A stretch of 64,000 nucleotides of DNA, from the NCBI GenBank assembly GCA_965247815.1, contig CBDFHW010000032.1, positions 58,801 through 122,800 of the forward strand, read 5' to 3'. This stretch comes from CBDAQA01 sp965247815. GTDB taxonomy: Bacteria; Planctomycetota; Phycisphaerae; Tepidisphaerales; Tepidisphaeraceae. A program made the position numbers and the translations under genes. This document shows positions 34,015-43,189 of this stretch, piece by piece (position 1 is the first letter of the stretch; every line of letters starts with the position of its first letter). The notes below the pieces were generated by a model. The model was not told where the DNA came from. It saw only the letters and a program-made list of their open reading frames with translations, and made no database searches.

Positions 34015-35109
34015 ATGGCAGACGACACTTCCGGCGACAAGACAGAAGCTCCTACGCCCAAGCGGCGCGAGGAAGCCCGGGAGCAGGGGAACATCCCCAA
34101 AAGCGCCGATCTGACCGCCGCGGTTCTGCTCATCGGCGCGATGTTCCTACTCAAGTGGTTCGGCGGCCGACTGTTCGAAACGTTGCAGACCCTGATGCAG
34201 GACATGCTGGGCAGCCGGACCTTCGCAGCCGCCGACAGTTCACCGTTCGGACCGGTCTTCATGCACTCGATCGCCAGTGTCGCGATGGCGATGGCGCCGC
34301 TGCTGGCCGGGGTGATGCTGATCGCCGTCAGTGTCAATGTGGCGCAGGCGGGGTTGTACTTCAATCCCGGCCGGGTCTCACTGAACTTTGCCGCCCTGAA
34401 CCCGGTCGGCGGTTTCTCACGGCTCTTCAAAGGCGGCCAGGGTCTGGTGAAACTCGGTATGAGCCTGCTCAAGCTCGTGCTCGTCGGGTTGATGGCTTAC
34501 TCCGCACTTCACGGCCGGCTCGGGCAGATCATGCTCGTTCAGCAATTCGATTACCGACAGGTGTTCGGCCTGGCCGCGGAGCTGATTTTTTCAATCGCCG
34601 TCCGGATCGGTGTCCTGCTGCTGGTGCTCGCGATCATCGACTATGCCTGGCAGCGTTACCACATCGAGCAGGGGCTCAAGATGAGCAAGCAGGACGTCAA
34701 AGAAGAGATGAAGAATATGGACGGCGACCCGCGGATGAAGGCGCGCCGCCGGCAACTCGCCCTGGCCCGTTTGAAGGAACAGTTAAAAAAGGACGTCCCC
34801 AAGGCCGACGTGGTCGTGACCAACCCGACCGAGTTCGCCGTCGCGCTGCAGTACGACCCCGAATCAATGAACGCCCCGAAGGTAGTCGCAAAAGGCCAGG
34901 GCTACATCGCCGCGAGAATCAGAGAGATCGCGATCGAAAACGGCATCCCGATCCTGGAACGAAAACCGCTCGCCCGGGCGTTGTACAAAATCTGCAACGT
35001 GGGACAGGAAGTCCCCGAGCAATATTTCTCCGCCATCGCGGAGATCCTGGCCTACGTGTACGAGTTGAACGGCAAGTTTAAACAGAAGCATTTTGCGAAA
35101 GCAGGATAG
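34015..35109 (+). CDS. flhB: flagellar export switch protein FlhB
   Basis: 364 residues. N-terminus DKTEAPTPKRREEAREQGN is canonical; four membrane helices follow; the cytoplasmic domain contains the autocleavage motif NPTE at residue 270 in VVTNPTEFAVALQYDPE. The usual motif is NPTH; the Asn-Pro that is cut is kept but His is replaced by Glu. LERKPLARALYKICNVGQEV near the end is typical. Controls substrate switching from hook to filament export. Confidence 0.97.
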   Translation: MADDTSGDKTEAPTPKRREEAREQGNIPKSADLTAAVLLIGAMFLLKWFGGRLFETLQTLMQDMLGSRTFAAADSSPFGPVFMHSIASVAMAMAPLLAGVMLIAVSVNVAQAGLYFNPGRVSLNFAALNPVGGFSRLFKGGQGLVKLGMSLLKLVLVGLMAYSALHGRLGQIMLVQQFDYRQVFGLAAELIFSIAVRIGVLLLVLAIIDYAWQRYHIEQGLKMSKQDVKEEMKNMDGDPRMKARRRQLALARLKEQLKKDVPKADVVVTNPTEFAVALQYDPESMNAPKVVAKGQGYIAARIREIAIENGIPILERKPLARALYKICNVGQEVPEQYFSAIAEILAYVYELNGKFKQKHFAKAG

Positions 35110-35113
35110 GGGA

Positions 35114-35184
35114 AGTTGGTAGTTGTTAGTTGCTAGTAAGAATGAGCCCGGCAGCTAACAACTAATAACTAACAACTAACAACT
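35114..35184. repeat. TAGTTG-type inverted repeat, copy 3 (flhB-flhA)
   Basis: Left arm 35114-35140 (AGTTGGTAGTTGTTAGTTGC and onward) and right arm 35152-35184 (ending AACTAACAACTAACAACT) pair over most of their length. The repeat occupies almost all of the 79-base gap and ends 4 bases before the flhA ATG, leaving no normal ribosome-binding site. Confidence 0.8.
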
Positions 35185-35188
35185 CTTC

Positions 35189-37273
35189 ATGTCCGCCATC
35201 CCGTCCAACCCCTTCTTCGCCCGCCTCCACGACAACCGTGGGATGGTGTTCCCGATTGCATTCATCGGGCTGCTGGGGGTCTTGCTCGTTCCGCTGCCGA
35301 CGGCCGTTCTCGACTTCCTTCTGGTCTGCAACATCACGCTTAGCGTGCTCGTGCTGGTCACCACGATCTACGTGCGGAGCCCGCTCGACTTCGCGGTCTT
35401 CCCTTCACTTCTGCTGGCGATCACGCTGTTCCGGCTCGTGCTCAACGTCGCCACCACGCGATTGATCCTGACCGGCACCGGCAGCACCGCCGCGGCGGGG
35501 GACGTCGTGCAGACCTTCAGCGAATTCGTCACCGCCGGCTCGCTCGCGGTCGGCATCATCATCTTCACGATCATCGTCGTGATTCAGTTCGTCGTGATCA
35601 CTAAAGGTGCGACGCGTATTTCCGAAGTCGCCGCCCGGTTCACGTTGGACGCCATGCCCGGTAAGCAGATGGCGATCGACGCCGATCTGAACGCCGGCAT
35701 CATCACCGAACCCCAGGCCCGCGAACGCCGGCTGGCGATCGGGCAGGAAGCCGACTTCTACGGTGCCATGGACGGTGCCAGCAAATTCGTCCGGGGCGAC
35801 GCCATCGCCGCCATCGTCATCACGTTCGTCAACATCCTCGGCGGGTTCTACGTCGGCGTCTTCGAGAAGGGCCTGAGCGCGCTCGACTGCCTGGCGATCT
35901 ACACCAAGCTGACCATCGGTGACGGGCTGGTCAGCCAGATCCCCGCGTTCATCATCTCGCTCGGAGCGGGCCTGATCGTGACCCGCACCAGCAGCAAGAA
36001 TGACCTGGGTAACGAGATGATCGCCCAGCTGTTTGCCAAACCGAAGGCGTTGATCATCGCCGCGGTGTTCCTCGGGCTGATGAGCGTCGCGGGTCTGCCA
36101 AAATTTCCCGTGCTGGTGCTCGGCAGTTGCTGCGGCGGGTTGGCGTTCGTGATCAACCGCGGCGAGCAGAACACGGTCAAAGAAGCGGCCAAGAAGAAAG
36201 TCGCGGAAGCGACCAAGAAAGAACCCGAGAAGGTCGAGAAGCTGCTCGACGTCGACACGATGGAACTCGAAGTCGGGTACGGGCTGATCAAGCTCGTGGA
36301 CGCGTCCAAGGGCGGCGACCTGCTCGACCGCATCAGCCTGATCCGCCGGCAGATCGCGATCGACCTGGGCATCATCGTGCCCCCGGTCCGGATCCGCGAC
36401 AACGTGCAGCTGTCGGCCAACGATTACATCGTCAAGATCCGCGGGCAGGCGATCGGCAAAGGTGTCACCTATCCCGAGCAGTTCATGGCCATGGACAACG
36501 GCGCCGCCAGCGGGCCGATCCCCCACGCGGAAAAAACCACCGAGCCGGCGTTCGGTCTCCCCGCCTTCTGGATCAGCGAAAGCCAGCGGTCGCAGGCCGA
36601 GCTGCTCAACTACACCGTCGTCGAAGCCACTGCCGTCTTGGCGACACATTTGACTGAACTGATCAAGTCACACGCGTACGAATTGCTGACCCGGCAGGAA
36701 ACCAAGAACCTGATCGACAACCTGAAAGCCAAAACCCCCGCGCTGGTGGAAGAGGTCATCCCGACCCAGATCAAGCCCGGCGAACTGCAGAAGGTGATGC
36801 AGAATCTGCTCCGCGAACGCGTGCCGGTCCGCGACCTGGAAACGATCATCGAAACGCTCGGTGATTATTCGAGCCGGACCAAGGACCTGGACGTGCTGAC
36901 CGAGTACGTCCGCAACGCCCTGGCCCGGACGATCTGCAAGCAATACGTCGACGATCAGGACCGGGTCTGGTGTCTCACGCTCGACCCGGCGTTGGAAGAA
37001 CTCGTCAACGGTCATCTCGACCGCAGCGAGCGGGGGACGACCAACACGATGCCGCCGGCGACCGCGCAACAGATCGTCCAGCAGGTGTCGAACAAGACCA
37101 TGGAACTGACACAGTCGGGACGGTCGGCCGTCATTCTGTGCGGCCCGCAGATTCGCTCCGCGGTGCGGAAGATGATCGAGACCAGCCTGCCTCACGTGGC
37201 GGTGCTGGCCTACAACGAAATCGTGCCCGAGGTCTCCGTCGAAGCGGTGGCCCTGGTCGGGATGAATGGGTGA
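35189..37273 (+). CDS. flhA: flagellar export gate protein FlhA
   Basis: 694 residues. Eight membrane helices in the first half with the FHIPEP-type loop ARFTLDAMPGKQMAIDADLN; then GLVSQIPAFIISLGAGLIVT. The cytoplasmic nonamer-ring domain includes AYELLTRQETKNLIDNLKA and VRDLETIIETLGDYSSRTK. Energises export and docks chaperones. The start lies directly after a TAGTTG-type repeat with no recognisable Shine-Dalgarno; the end overlaps flhF by 8 bases. Confidence 0.97.
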   Translation: MSAIPSNPFFARLHDNRGMVFPIAFIGLLGVLLVPLPTAVLDFLLVCNITLSVLVLVTTIYVRSPLDFAVFPSLLLAITLFRLVLNVATTRLILTGTGSTAAAGDVVQTFSEFVTAGSLAVGIIIFTIIVVIQFVVITKGATRISEVAARFTLDAMPGKQMAIDADLNAGIITEPQARERRLAIGQEADFYGAMDGASKFVRGDAIAAIVITFVNILGGFYVGVFEKGLSALDCLAIYTKLTIGDGLVSQIPAFIISLGAGLIVTRTSSKNDLGNEMIAQLFAKPKALIIAAVFLGLMSVAGLPKFPVLVLGSCCGGLAFVINRGEQNTVKEAAKKKVAEATKKEPEKVEKLLDVDTMELEVGYGLIKLVDASKGGDLLDRISLIRRQIAIDLGIIVPPVRIRDNVQLSANDYIVKIRGQAIGKGVTYPEQFMAMDNGAASGPIPHAEKTTEPAFGLPAFWISESQRSQAELLNYTVVEATAVLATHLTELIKSHAYELLTRQETKNLIDNLKAKTPALVEEVIPTQIKPGELQKVMQNLLRERVPVRDLETIIETLGDYSSRTKDLDVLTEYVRNALARTICKQYVDDQDRVWCLTLDPALEELVNGHLDRSERGTTNTMPPATAQQIVQQVSNKTMELTQSGRSAVILCGPQIRSAVRKMIETSLPHVAVLAYNEIVPEVSVEAVALVGMNG

Positions 37274-38594
37274 CATGAACAGCGGCATGAAACTCGAAAC
37301 CTTTCGCGGCAAAACGATGGCCGAGGCGCTTCAGCAAGTGAAGATCGCCTTCGGTCAAGAAGCCGTGATTCTGCACACGCGGACGCTGCGCACCCGCGAA
37401 TGGCTCGGCCTGCGCCGCCGGGAACAAGTCGAAATCACCGCCGGTCGGGGACTCAACGTCACGCGGGGCGCCCGCCGACCGGTCGCCGCCCAGCCGCCCG
37501 CCGCTCGTGCCGCTGCGTCGGCGTCGGCTGCGTCGTCCGTGCTCGCCTACGGGCCCGGTTCCGCGCGATCCATGCCCAACACAGCCATGACACCCGCGCA
37601 GCCGTCCAGGTCGCAGAACCTCACCGAGATGAGCGCGCAGCTGCTGGAAACGCCGGCGGCGCACAAGGCGATCATTCAGAGCGTGAACCAGGAAATGTGC
37701 CTGATCAAGACGATGGTGCAGGAACTGGTCAACGACACCCGCAAGGCAACGATGCCGCAGGTGCCCGAGGAATTGTTTAACCATTATCAAGGGTTGATCC
37801 AGAACGAAGTCGCTGCGGAGCTCGCGCAGGAAATTATGACTTGTCTGAAGCGCGACCTTCGGCCCGAGTATCTGTCTCAGGAGTCTTACGTGCGCGAAAA
37901 ACTCGCCGAGCACATCGAACGGCTGATTCCCTCGTCGGGTCCGATCGTCCGCAAGAGCACCGCCGGGCCCCACGTGCTCGCGCTGATCGGCCCCACGGGC
38001 GTCGGCAAGACGACCACGCTGGCCAAGCTCGCCGCGAACCTGAAGCTCAAGGAACATTACCGAGTCGGGCTGATCACGCTCGACACTTATCGAATCGCCG
38101 CCGTCGAGCAGCTCCGCCGGTACGCGGACATCATCTGCTCACCACTGAAGGTGGTTTCCAACCCGCAGGAACTTCGTGAGGCGATGGCGTCCATGAGTCA
38201 CATGGATTTCGTGCTCATCGACACCGCCGGTCGCAGCCCCAAAGACACCATGCAGCTCAACGAGCTGCGCGACCTGCTCGCGACCATCCAGCCCGACGAA
38301 GTGCACCTGGTGCTCTCGAGCACCGTATCCCAGTCGTGTGTCGAACTGGCGATCCAGCGGTTCAGCGAAGTCCGCGTCGACAAAATTATTTTTACCAAGC
38401 TCGACGAAGCGGCCCACGTCGGTGTGGTTCTGAACGTCGTCAAAAAACTGAACAAGAGCCTTTCGTACGTCACGACCGGGCAGGACGTGCCCAATGACAT
38501 CGAGGTCGGCCGCGGAAGAATGCTCGCCCGAATGATCCTCGGCGGTGACAAAATAGAGGATCGAATGACCCGGCTCGAAGAAAGAATCGGGTAA
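37266..38594 (+). CDS. flhF: signal recognition particle-like GTPase FlhF
   Basis: 442 residues. N-terminal B-domain (METFRGKTM-like, MKLETFRGKTMAEALQQVKI), an Ala/Pro-rich linker, helical N-domain, and the G-domain with LIGPTGVGKTTTLAKLAANL near residue 240, LITLDTYRIAAVEQLRRYA and DTAGRSPKD. Sets the number and pole position of flagella together with FlhG. Overlaps flhA by 8 bases. Confidence 0.96.
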   Translation: MGDMNSGMKLETFRGKTMAEALQQVKIAFGQEAVILHTRTLRTREWLGLRRREQVEITAGRGLNVTRGARRPVAAQPPAARAAASASAASSVLAYGPGSARSMPNTAMTPAQPSRSQNLTEMSAQLLETPAAHKAIIQSVNQEMCLIKTMVQELVNDTRKATMPQVPEELFNHYQGLIQNEVAAELAQEIMTCLKRDLRPEYLSQESYVREKLAEHIERLIPSSGPIVRKSTAGPHVLALIGPTGVGKTTTLAKLAANLKLKEHYRVGLITLDTYRIAAVEQLRRYADIICSPLKVVSNPQELREAMASMSHMDFVLIDTAGRSPKDTMQLNELRDLLATIQPDEVHLVLSSTVSQSCVELAIQRFSEVRVDKIIFTKLDEAAHVGVVLNVVKKLNKSLSYVTTGQDVPNDIEVGRGRMLARMILGGDKIEDRMTRLEERIG

Positions 38595-38748
38595 TCGCTT
38601 TAAAAACGGATGACCGAATAGCGCATAGATTACCGAATTAATTCAAGTTCAGACGAGGTGCGAGGCCGGACGGTTATTTGCCGTGCTTCGAATTCGGCCC
38701 GGCGTATGCGTCCCGGAGCGATGAGTCTCCTGCAATGGTGCTACTGAT

Positions 38749-39603
38749 ATGACCGTTCTATACGACCAAGCGGCAAGCCTTCGATCCATGGCGCGGTCCC
38801 GAAACCGGGCGAGCGTGATCGCCATCACCAGCGGTAAAGGCGGTGTCGGCAAGAGCAATATCGCAGTCAACCTCGCGATCAAGCTCGCGCGCTCGGGCAA
38901 GGACGTCGTCCTGCTCGACGCCGACCTCGGGCTCGCCAACGCCGACGTGCTCTGCAATCTCGACGTCCCGTCGAATCTGTCGCACGTGATCTCCCGTAAA
39001 AAAGAGCTTCGCGACGTGCTGACCACCGCGCCCGGCGGGTTCCGGTTGATCGGCGGCGCTTCGGGACTGGCGCGCATGGCCGACCTCAGTGACGACGACC
39101 GCCAGCGTTTGGTGTCGGCCCTGGCGGAACTCGAAGAACAGACGGACGTGATCCTGATCGACACCGGTGCGGGCATCAGCCCCAATGTGCTCAGCTTCAC
39201 CCGCGCCGCCGACGACGTGCTGGTCGTGACCACGCCGGAACCGACCGCGATCACCGACGCCTACGCGGTCATCAAGGTCGTCAACCGCGACTCGGGCAAT
39301 CGCCGAATCAGCCTGCTGGTGAATCAAGTCCGCAACGCCAACGAAGGCCGGCTCGTTTATGAAAGAATTTCACGGGTTGCCAAGCAGTTCCTCAACGCGA
39401 CTGTGCTCGACGCCGGGTACATGTTCGCCGACGAGCAGGTTTCGCTCGCGGTCCGTCGGCGGATGCCGTTCGTGCTCAGCAATCCGAACTGTGCTGCCGG
39501 TCAGTGCATCACGCAGTTGGCCATGCGGTTCGAGCAGGGCGTTTACAAGACGAATGACGGGACGGGATTTTTTAATCGAATGAGCCAGTGGTTCCGGAAG
39601 TAA
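38749..39603 (+). CDS. flhG: MinD-like ATPase FlhG (FleN), flagellar number regulator
   Basis: 284 residues. Deviant Walker A ITSGKGGVGKSNIAVNLA (residues 27-44), VVLLDADLGLANADVL with the family Asp, and IDTGAGISPNVLSF. It restrains FlhF to set flagellar number. N-terminus YDQAASLRSMARSR matches the activation helix of FlhG. 154 bases separate it from flhF, unusually far for this pair. Confidence 0.95.
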   Translation: MTVLYDQAASLRSMARSRNRASVIAITSGKGGVGKSNIAVNLAIKLARSGKDVVLLDADLGLANADVLCNLDVPSNLSHVISRKKELRDVLTTAPGGFRLIGGASGLARMADLSDDDRQRLVSALAELEEQTDVILIDTGAGISPNVLSFTRAADDVLVVTTPEPTAITDAYAVIKVVNRDSGNRRISLLVNQVRNANEGRLVYERISRVAKQFLNATVLDAGYMFADEQVSLAVRRRMPFVLSNPNCAAGQCITQLAMRFEQGVYKTNDGTGFFNRMSQWFRK

Positions 39604-39682
39604 GTTCGCAACGGCCACCGGATGCCGGTGCCGTAGAACGCTCGAGCGGAAGCGGCGGTGGTAAACAAACGGTCTGAAAACG

Positions 39683-39937
39683 ATGCCCCGACGATTAGCC
39701 GCCATCCTCTCTTTGCTGGTCTTTGCCGTTTGCCTGGTCGTCGGTGGGCTTCAAACGGGAAATCCATTTTCGACGACCGTTCTTCGTGCTTTAACGGCAA
39801 TGGTTGGTACATTTGTCGTCGGCTGGTTGATCGGATTAATGGCGCAGAAAATGCTCGACGAAAACCTCCGGGCCGTGACGAAAGAAGCGAACGTCCCGAA
39901 AGATTTGCAGGGGAAAAAGTCCCCGGTCGCCCGATAA
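39683..39937 (+). CDS. small two-helix membrane protein in the flhG-whiG gap
   Basis: 84 residues. Two membrane helices (LAAILSLLVFAVCLVVGGL and LTAMVGTFVVGWLIGLMAQ), then a basic tail. Not recognised. Position between flhG and the flagellar sigma gene, on the same strand, suggests a flagellar or motility role. A proteins of this layout sits at this place in other planctomycete flagellar loci as far as I recall; this is not verified. Confidence 0.65.
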   Translation: MPRRLAAILSLLVFAVCLVVGGLQTGNPFSTTVLRALTAMVGTFVVGWLIGLMAQKMLDENLRAVTKEANVPKDLQGKKSPVAR

Positions 39938-40054
39938 CCGAAAGTGGTTGAACGGGTTTCCGTCGGTCGGTGTTTATGAAGTGCCATTGGCCGTTTTAGC
40001 CTGTGGATGAACCAAGGATCGGACCTGAACTAAACCCAAAGGATTGGGACCATT

Positions 40055-40873
40055 ATGCTGAAATCATTCCCCCCGAACCCGACGTACAAACACGCACCGA
40101 AAAAAGACATCAAAGAAATCTGGGTCGAGTACAAGAAGAACAAGACCGAGCGGCTGCGGAATCTCCTGATGGAGAATTACCTGCACCTGGTCCGCTACAA
40201 CGCCGAGCGGATTCACGTCAAATTGCCCGACGAAGTCGAGCTCGACGACCTGATGTCGGCCGGCATCTTCGGGTTGATGGACGCCATCAACGCGTTTGAC
40301 ATGGAACGCGGCGTCAAATTCGAAACCTACTGCGCGCCGCGTATCCGCGGGGCGATCCTCGACGAGCTGCGCTCAATGGACTGGGTCCCGCGTCTGGTCC
40401 GGTCCCGGTCGCACAAACTCGACGGCGCGACCAAGCAGCTCGAAGTCGAACTCGGTCGCGCCCCAACCAACGACGAGCTGGCCGAACGGCTTAAGGTCCC
40501 GATGGCCGAGTTCGAGAAAATGGCCAAGGACGCCAGCGCCGTCGGGCTCGTCTCCCTGAGCCGGAAGTGGTTCGAAACCGACAGCAACAAAGACGTCCGC
40601 GAGATCGATATTCTCGAAGACAAGCGCGGCGCCGATCCGGTCCGCGAGATTCAGCGAAAAGACCTGAAGGAACTGATCACCAAGGGCCTTAGCCGCGCCG
40701 AGCGGCTTATCATCATTTTGTATTACTTCGAAGAGATGACGATGAAAGAAATCGGCGCGACGCTCGACCTCAGCGAGAGCCGCGTCAGCCAGATGCACAG
40801 CAGTATCCTTGCCCGGCTGAAAGCGCAGATGGCGGACCGCAAGAAAGAATTCCAGCAGGCGTCTGCGGTCTAA
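40055..40873 (+). CDS. fliA: flagellar sigma factor sigma-28 (FliA/WhiG)
   Basis: 272 residues. Region 2: YLHLVRYNAERIHVKLPDEV, DLMSAGIFGLMDAINAFDM and ARIRGAILDELR-like PRIRGAILDELRSMDWVPR. Region 3 (ELGRAPTNDELAERLKVP) and region 4 with a helix-turn-helix (MKEIGATLDLSESRVSQMHS). It drives late flagellar genes. No sigma-28 promoter site could be recognised in the flagellin leader. Confidence 0.96.
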   Translation: MLKSFPPNPTYKHAPKKDIKEIWVEYKKNKTERLRNLLMENYLHLVRYNAERIHVKLPDEVELDDLMSAGIFGLMDAINAFDMERGVKFETYCAPRIRGAILDELRSMDWVPRLVRSRSHKLDGATKQLEVELGRAPTNDELAERLKVPMAEFEKMAKDASAVGLVSLSRKWFETDSNKDVREIDILEDKRGADPVREIQRKDLKELITKGLSRAERLIIILYYFEEMTMKEIGATLDLSESRVSQMHSSILARLKAQMADRKKEFQQASAV

Positions 40874-40892
40874 TTCGATTATCATTGCGTTC

Positions 40893-41492
40893 ATGCAAAC
40901 AGCGAGCGCATTTAGCACGGCGTCGGTTGTCGCAGCGCTCGGGTTCTGCCTGATCGCAGCGAGGCCCGCGACAAAACCGACGACCGCGCCGTCGGCCGAT
41001 ACTTCCGGCGCGGTGCAGTCCCTGGCCGCCGAGCAGGTGCAGTTCACACCGCCTCCCGCGGCGGACTGGAAATACCGGGAGACCCAGACCCCGGACTCGG
41101 CATATTTTCAGGCCACCAAGGGCGAAGGCGCGATTCAGCTGCTCTGGGCACCTAAGGATTTTCAGCTCTCGCGCGAGACGGCCGGGAGTTTCGCCGGCGG
41201 CATCGTGAAAGATTTGAAAGCCAAACACGCCGAGAAAAAAGACGTCGTCGTTCTCGCCCCCAAAATCGTCCGCGACTCCCGGTTCGAAATCTACATTCAC
41301 GAGAAGTTCAAGGTCGGCCAGTACGTCGAAGACGAACTCCACATCTACAAATCGGTCGGCCCCCGCGTTCTGATGGCAACCGTCAGCACGGTCGAGAAAG
41401 ACGAAGCGGCGGTCACCGCCACGCACAAGGCTGCGGAGGACCTGCTCGCCAGCGCGAAGTTCAACCGAAAAGCGTTCAAAAAATCGCAGTAA
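40893..41492 (+). CDS. hypothetical secreted protein
   Basis: 199 residues. Signal peptide (STASVVAALGFCLIAARPA), Thr/Pro/Ser linker, then a soluble domain of about 145 residues with FTPPPAADWKYRETQTPDSA, VRDSRFEIYIHEKFKVGQY and LHIYKSVGPRVLMATVS. Resembles small exported proteins that bind to lipids or other proteins, but no family is recognised. It follows the sigma-28 gene by 20 bases and may be co-transcribed. Confidence 0.7.
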   Translation: MQTASAFSTASVVAALGFCLIAARPATKPTTAPSADTSGAVQSLAAEQVQFTPPPAADWKYRETQTPDSAYFQATKGEGAIQLLWAPKDFQLSRETAGSFAGGIVKDLKAKHAEKKDVVVLAPKIVRDSRFEIYIHEKFKVGQYVEDELHIYKSVGPRVLMATVSTVEKDEAAVTATHKAAEDLLASAKFNRKAFKKSQ

Positions 41493-41588
41493 CGCGACGA
41501 GCGTCGTCATTCTCTTTCAAGATCCTTTCGAAGTTTTCGACGCGGGTGCAATCTGTGGCTCGCGCCGGTTTAACGCTATTATCCGGGC

Positions 41589-42905
41589 ATGATCCCGACC
41601 CTGTTCCTGAACACGACCGACGGCCGAGCGGCCGTCGAAGCTCTGCTGAATGATTTGCGGCTCGACGTCGCGCAGCTCACCGCCGGCGGAAAATACGCGC
41701 GCGAAACGGCCGCCGTGCGTGAGATCATCGCCGACGTCGCCGAGCGCGGAGACGACGCGCTGGTCGAGATTTCTCGGCGATTTGACTCCGAGCACTTCAC
41801 GTCTGCCGAGATCCGTGTGGACGCGGCGGAGATGAAAGACGCGGTCGACCGCGTGCCTGCGAATCAGCTGGCTGCGATCCGTCGGTCGATCACGCAGGTG
41901 CGTGAATACCAGACGCACATCATGCCGGTCGCGCCACCACCGTTGCGACGCCCGGGGCTCGAACTCGGTATTCGTTTCACACCGCTGCAGAGCGTCGGGT
42001 TGTATTTTCCGGGCGGGAAGGCGTCGTATCCGTCCAGCCTGATCATGTTGACGGTCCCCGCACAGGCCGCGGGCGTGAAGCAGATCGTGGTCGCGACACC
42101 GCCGAGCAAATACGGTCGCAGCGATCTGGTGCTGGCCGCGTGTCATGAATTGAAATTGGAACACGTCTACCGCGCCGGAGGTGCGGCGGCGATTGCCGCG
42201 ATGGCGGTCGGGACCAAGACGATCCCGCGGGTCGACAAAATCGTCGGTCCGGGAAACCTGTACGTACAGTTGGCCAAGCGTGAACTGGCCGGGGCGGTCG
42301 GCATCGACGGATTTCTCGGGCCGAGTGAAATTCTGACGATCGCCGACGAGACGGGCGTACCGGCATTTATCGCCGCCGATCTGATCGCGCAGGCGGAACA
42401 CGACCCGGGCAGCTGCTTTCTGCTGACGACCTCGACCGATCTGGCCGCGAAGGTAAGTTCAGAAATTGAACACCAGTTCGCGAACCGGGGCCGGTCGGCG
42501 GCGCTGGCCAACTCGCTGAAATCACACTCGGCGATCGTCATCGGGTCGTCGCTCGAAGAGTTGATCGGCTGGGCGAATCGCTTTGCCGCCGAGCACGTAA
42601 ACCTCCAGGTGCGCGACCCCGACGCGGTGATCGCAAAGCTGGACCACGCCGGCGCTGTCTTCGTCGGGCCGTATTCACCGGTGGCCGCCGGGGATTACGT
42701 CGCGGGACCGAGCCACTGCCTGCCGACGAATACCACGGCACGGTTCAGCAGCGGGGTCAGCGTCTATGAATTTTTGAAGCGCAGCAGCGTGGTGCGGTAC
42801 GAAAAAGCCGGGTTGCTAGCCGACACCAACGCGATCGTGTCGCTCGCCGACGCAGAGGGATTGGACGGCCACGCCGAGAGCGTGCGGGTTCGAAGTTCAG
42901 GATAA
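41589..42905 (+). CDS. hisD: histidinol dehydrogenase
   Basis: 438 residues. Two NAD-dependent oxidations from histidinol to histidine, cytoplasmic, Zn-dependent. DKIVGPGNLYVQLAKRELAG, FLGPSEILTIADETGVPAFI, AEHDPGSCFLLTTS and FAAEHVNLQVRDPD are canonical, including catalytic Glu/His in AEH. The only histidine gene in the window. Confidence 0.97.
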   Translation: MIPTLFLNTTDGRAAVEALLNDLRLDVAQLTAGGKYARETAAVREIIADVAERGDDALVEISRRFDSEHFTSAEIRVDAAEMKDAVDRVPANQLAAIRRSITQVREYQTHIMPVAPPPLRRPGLELGIRFTPLQSVGLYFPGGKASYPSSLIMLTVPAQAAGVKQIVVATPPSKYGRSDLVLAACHELKLEHVYRAGGAAAIAAMAVGTKTIPRVDKIVGPGNLYVQLAKRELAGAVGIDGFLGPSEILTIADETGVPAFIAADLIAQAEHDPGSCFLLTTSTDLAAKVSSEIEHQFANRGRSAALANSLKSHSAIVIGSSLEELIGWANRFAAEHVNLQVRDPDAVIAKLDHAGAVFVGPYSPVAAGDYVAGPSHCLPTNTTARFSSGVSVYEFLKRSSVVRYEKAGLLADTNAIVSLADAEGLDGHAESVRVRSSG

Positions 42906-42938
42906 TTCGGCTCTCATTTAATTTTTCGCGCCCATGAC

Positions 42939-42961
42939 AAAACGGTGTCGGACACCGTTTT
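42939..42961. repeat. palindrome with GTGTCGGACAC core, copy 1
   Basis: AAAACGGTGTC-G-GACACCGTTTT, a perfect 11+1+11 palindrome 33 bases after hisD. Confidence 0.8.
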
Positions 42962-42989
42962 CGAGAGTGTCGGACACCATTTTCGAGAG
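42961..42989. repeat. partial copy of the same palindrome
   Basis: TCGAGAGTGTCGGACACCAT followed by TTTCGAGAG; the central GTGTCGGACAC is kept while flanks now pair as CTCTCGA-like arms. It may be a variant unit of the adjacent repeat. Confidence 0.65.
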
Positions 42990-43002
42990 ATATCACATAA
43001 GA

Positions 43003-43047
43003 TTTTTATAAAATTGACTTTATAAAAACGGTGTCCGACACCGTTTT
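43003..43047. repeat. palindrome copy 2 with AT-rich flanking hairpin
   Basis: AAAACGGTGTC-C-GACACCGTTTT (43025-43047), like copy 1 but with C at the centre. Directly before it TTTTTATAAA and TTTATAAAAA face each other around ATTGAC (43003-43028). Bases 42906-43189 hold no gene. Confidence 0.75.
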
Positions 43048-43189
43048 GCACTTACTGCCATTGTCCTGCATTCGTGGTCACGATTCGGTTCGGATTTCAG
43101 CCGCGTGGCTACGGGGTGGACGAATCCCGCGTAGGTCACAGGTGAACTACGTTCAAGGAGAGTCGCCGGTGAGAGGATCTTGAAGCGTT

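Noticed and set aside
35405..36649. 414-residue minus-strand frame opposite flhA
   Set aside because: Same kind of GC-driven shadow; flhA is unmistakable on the other strand.
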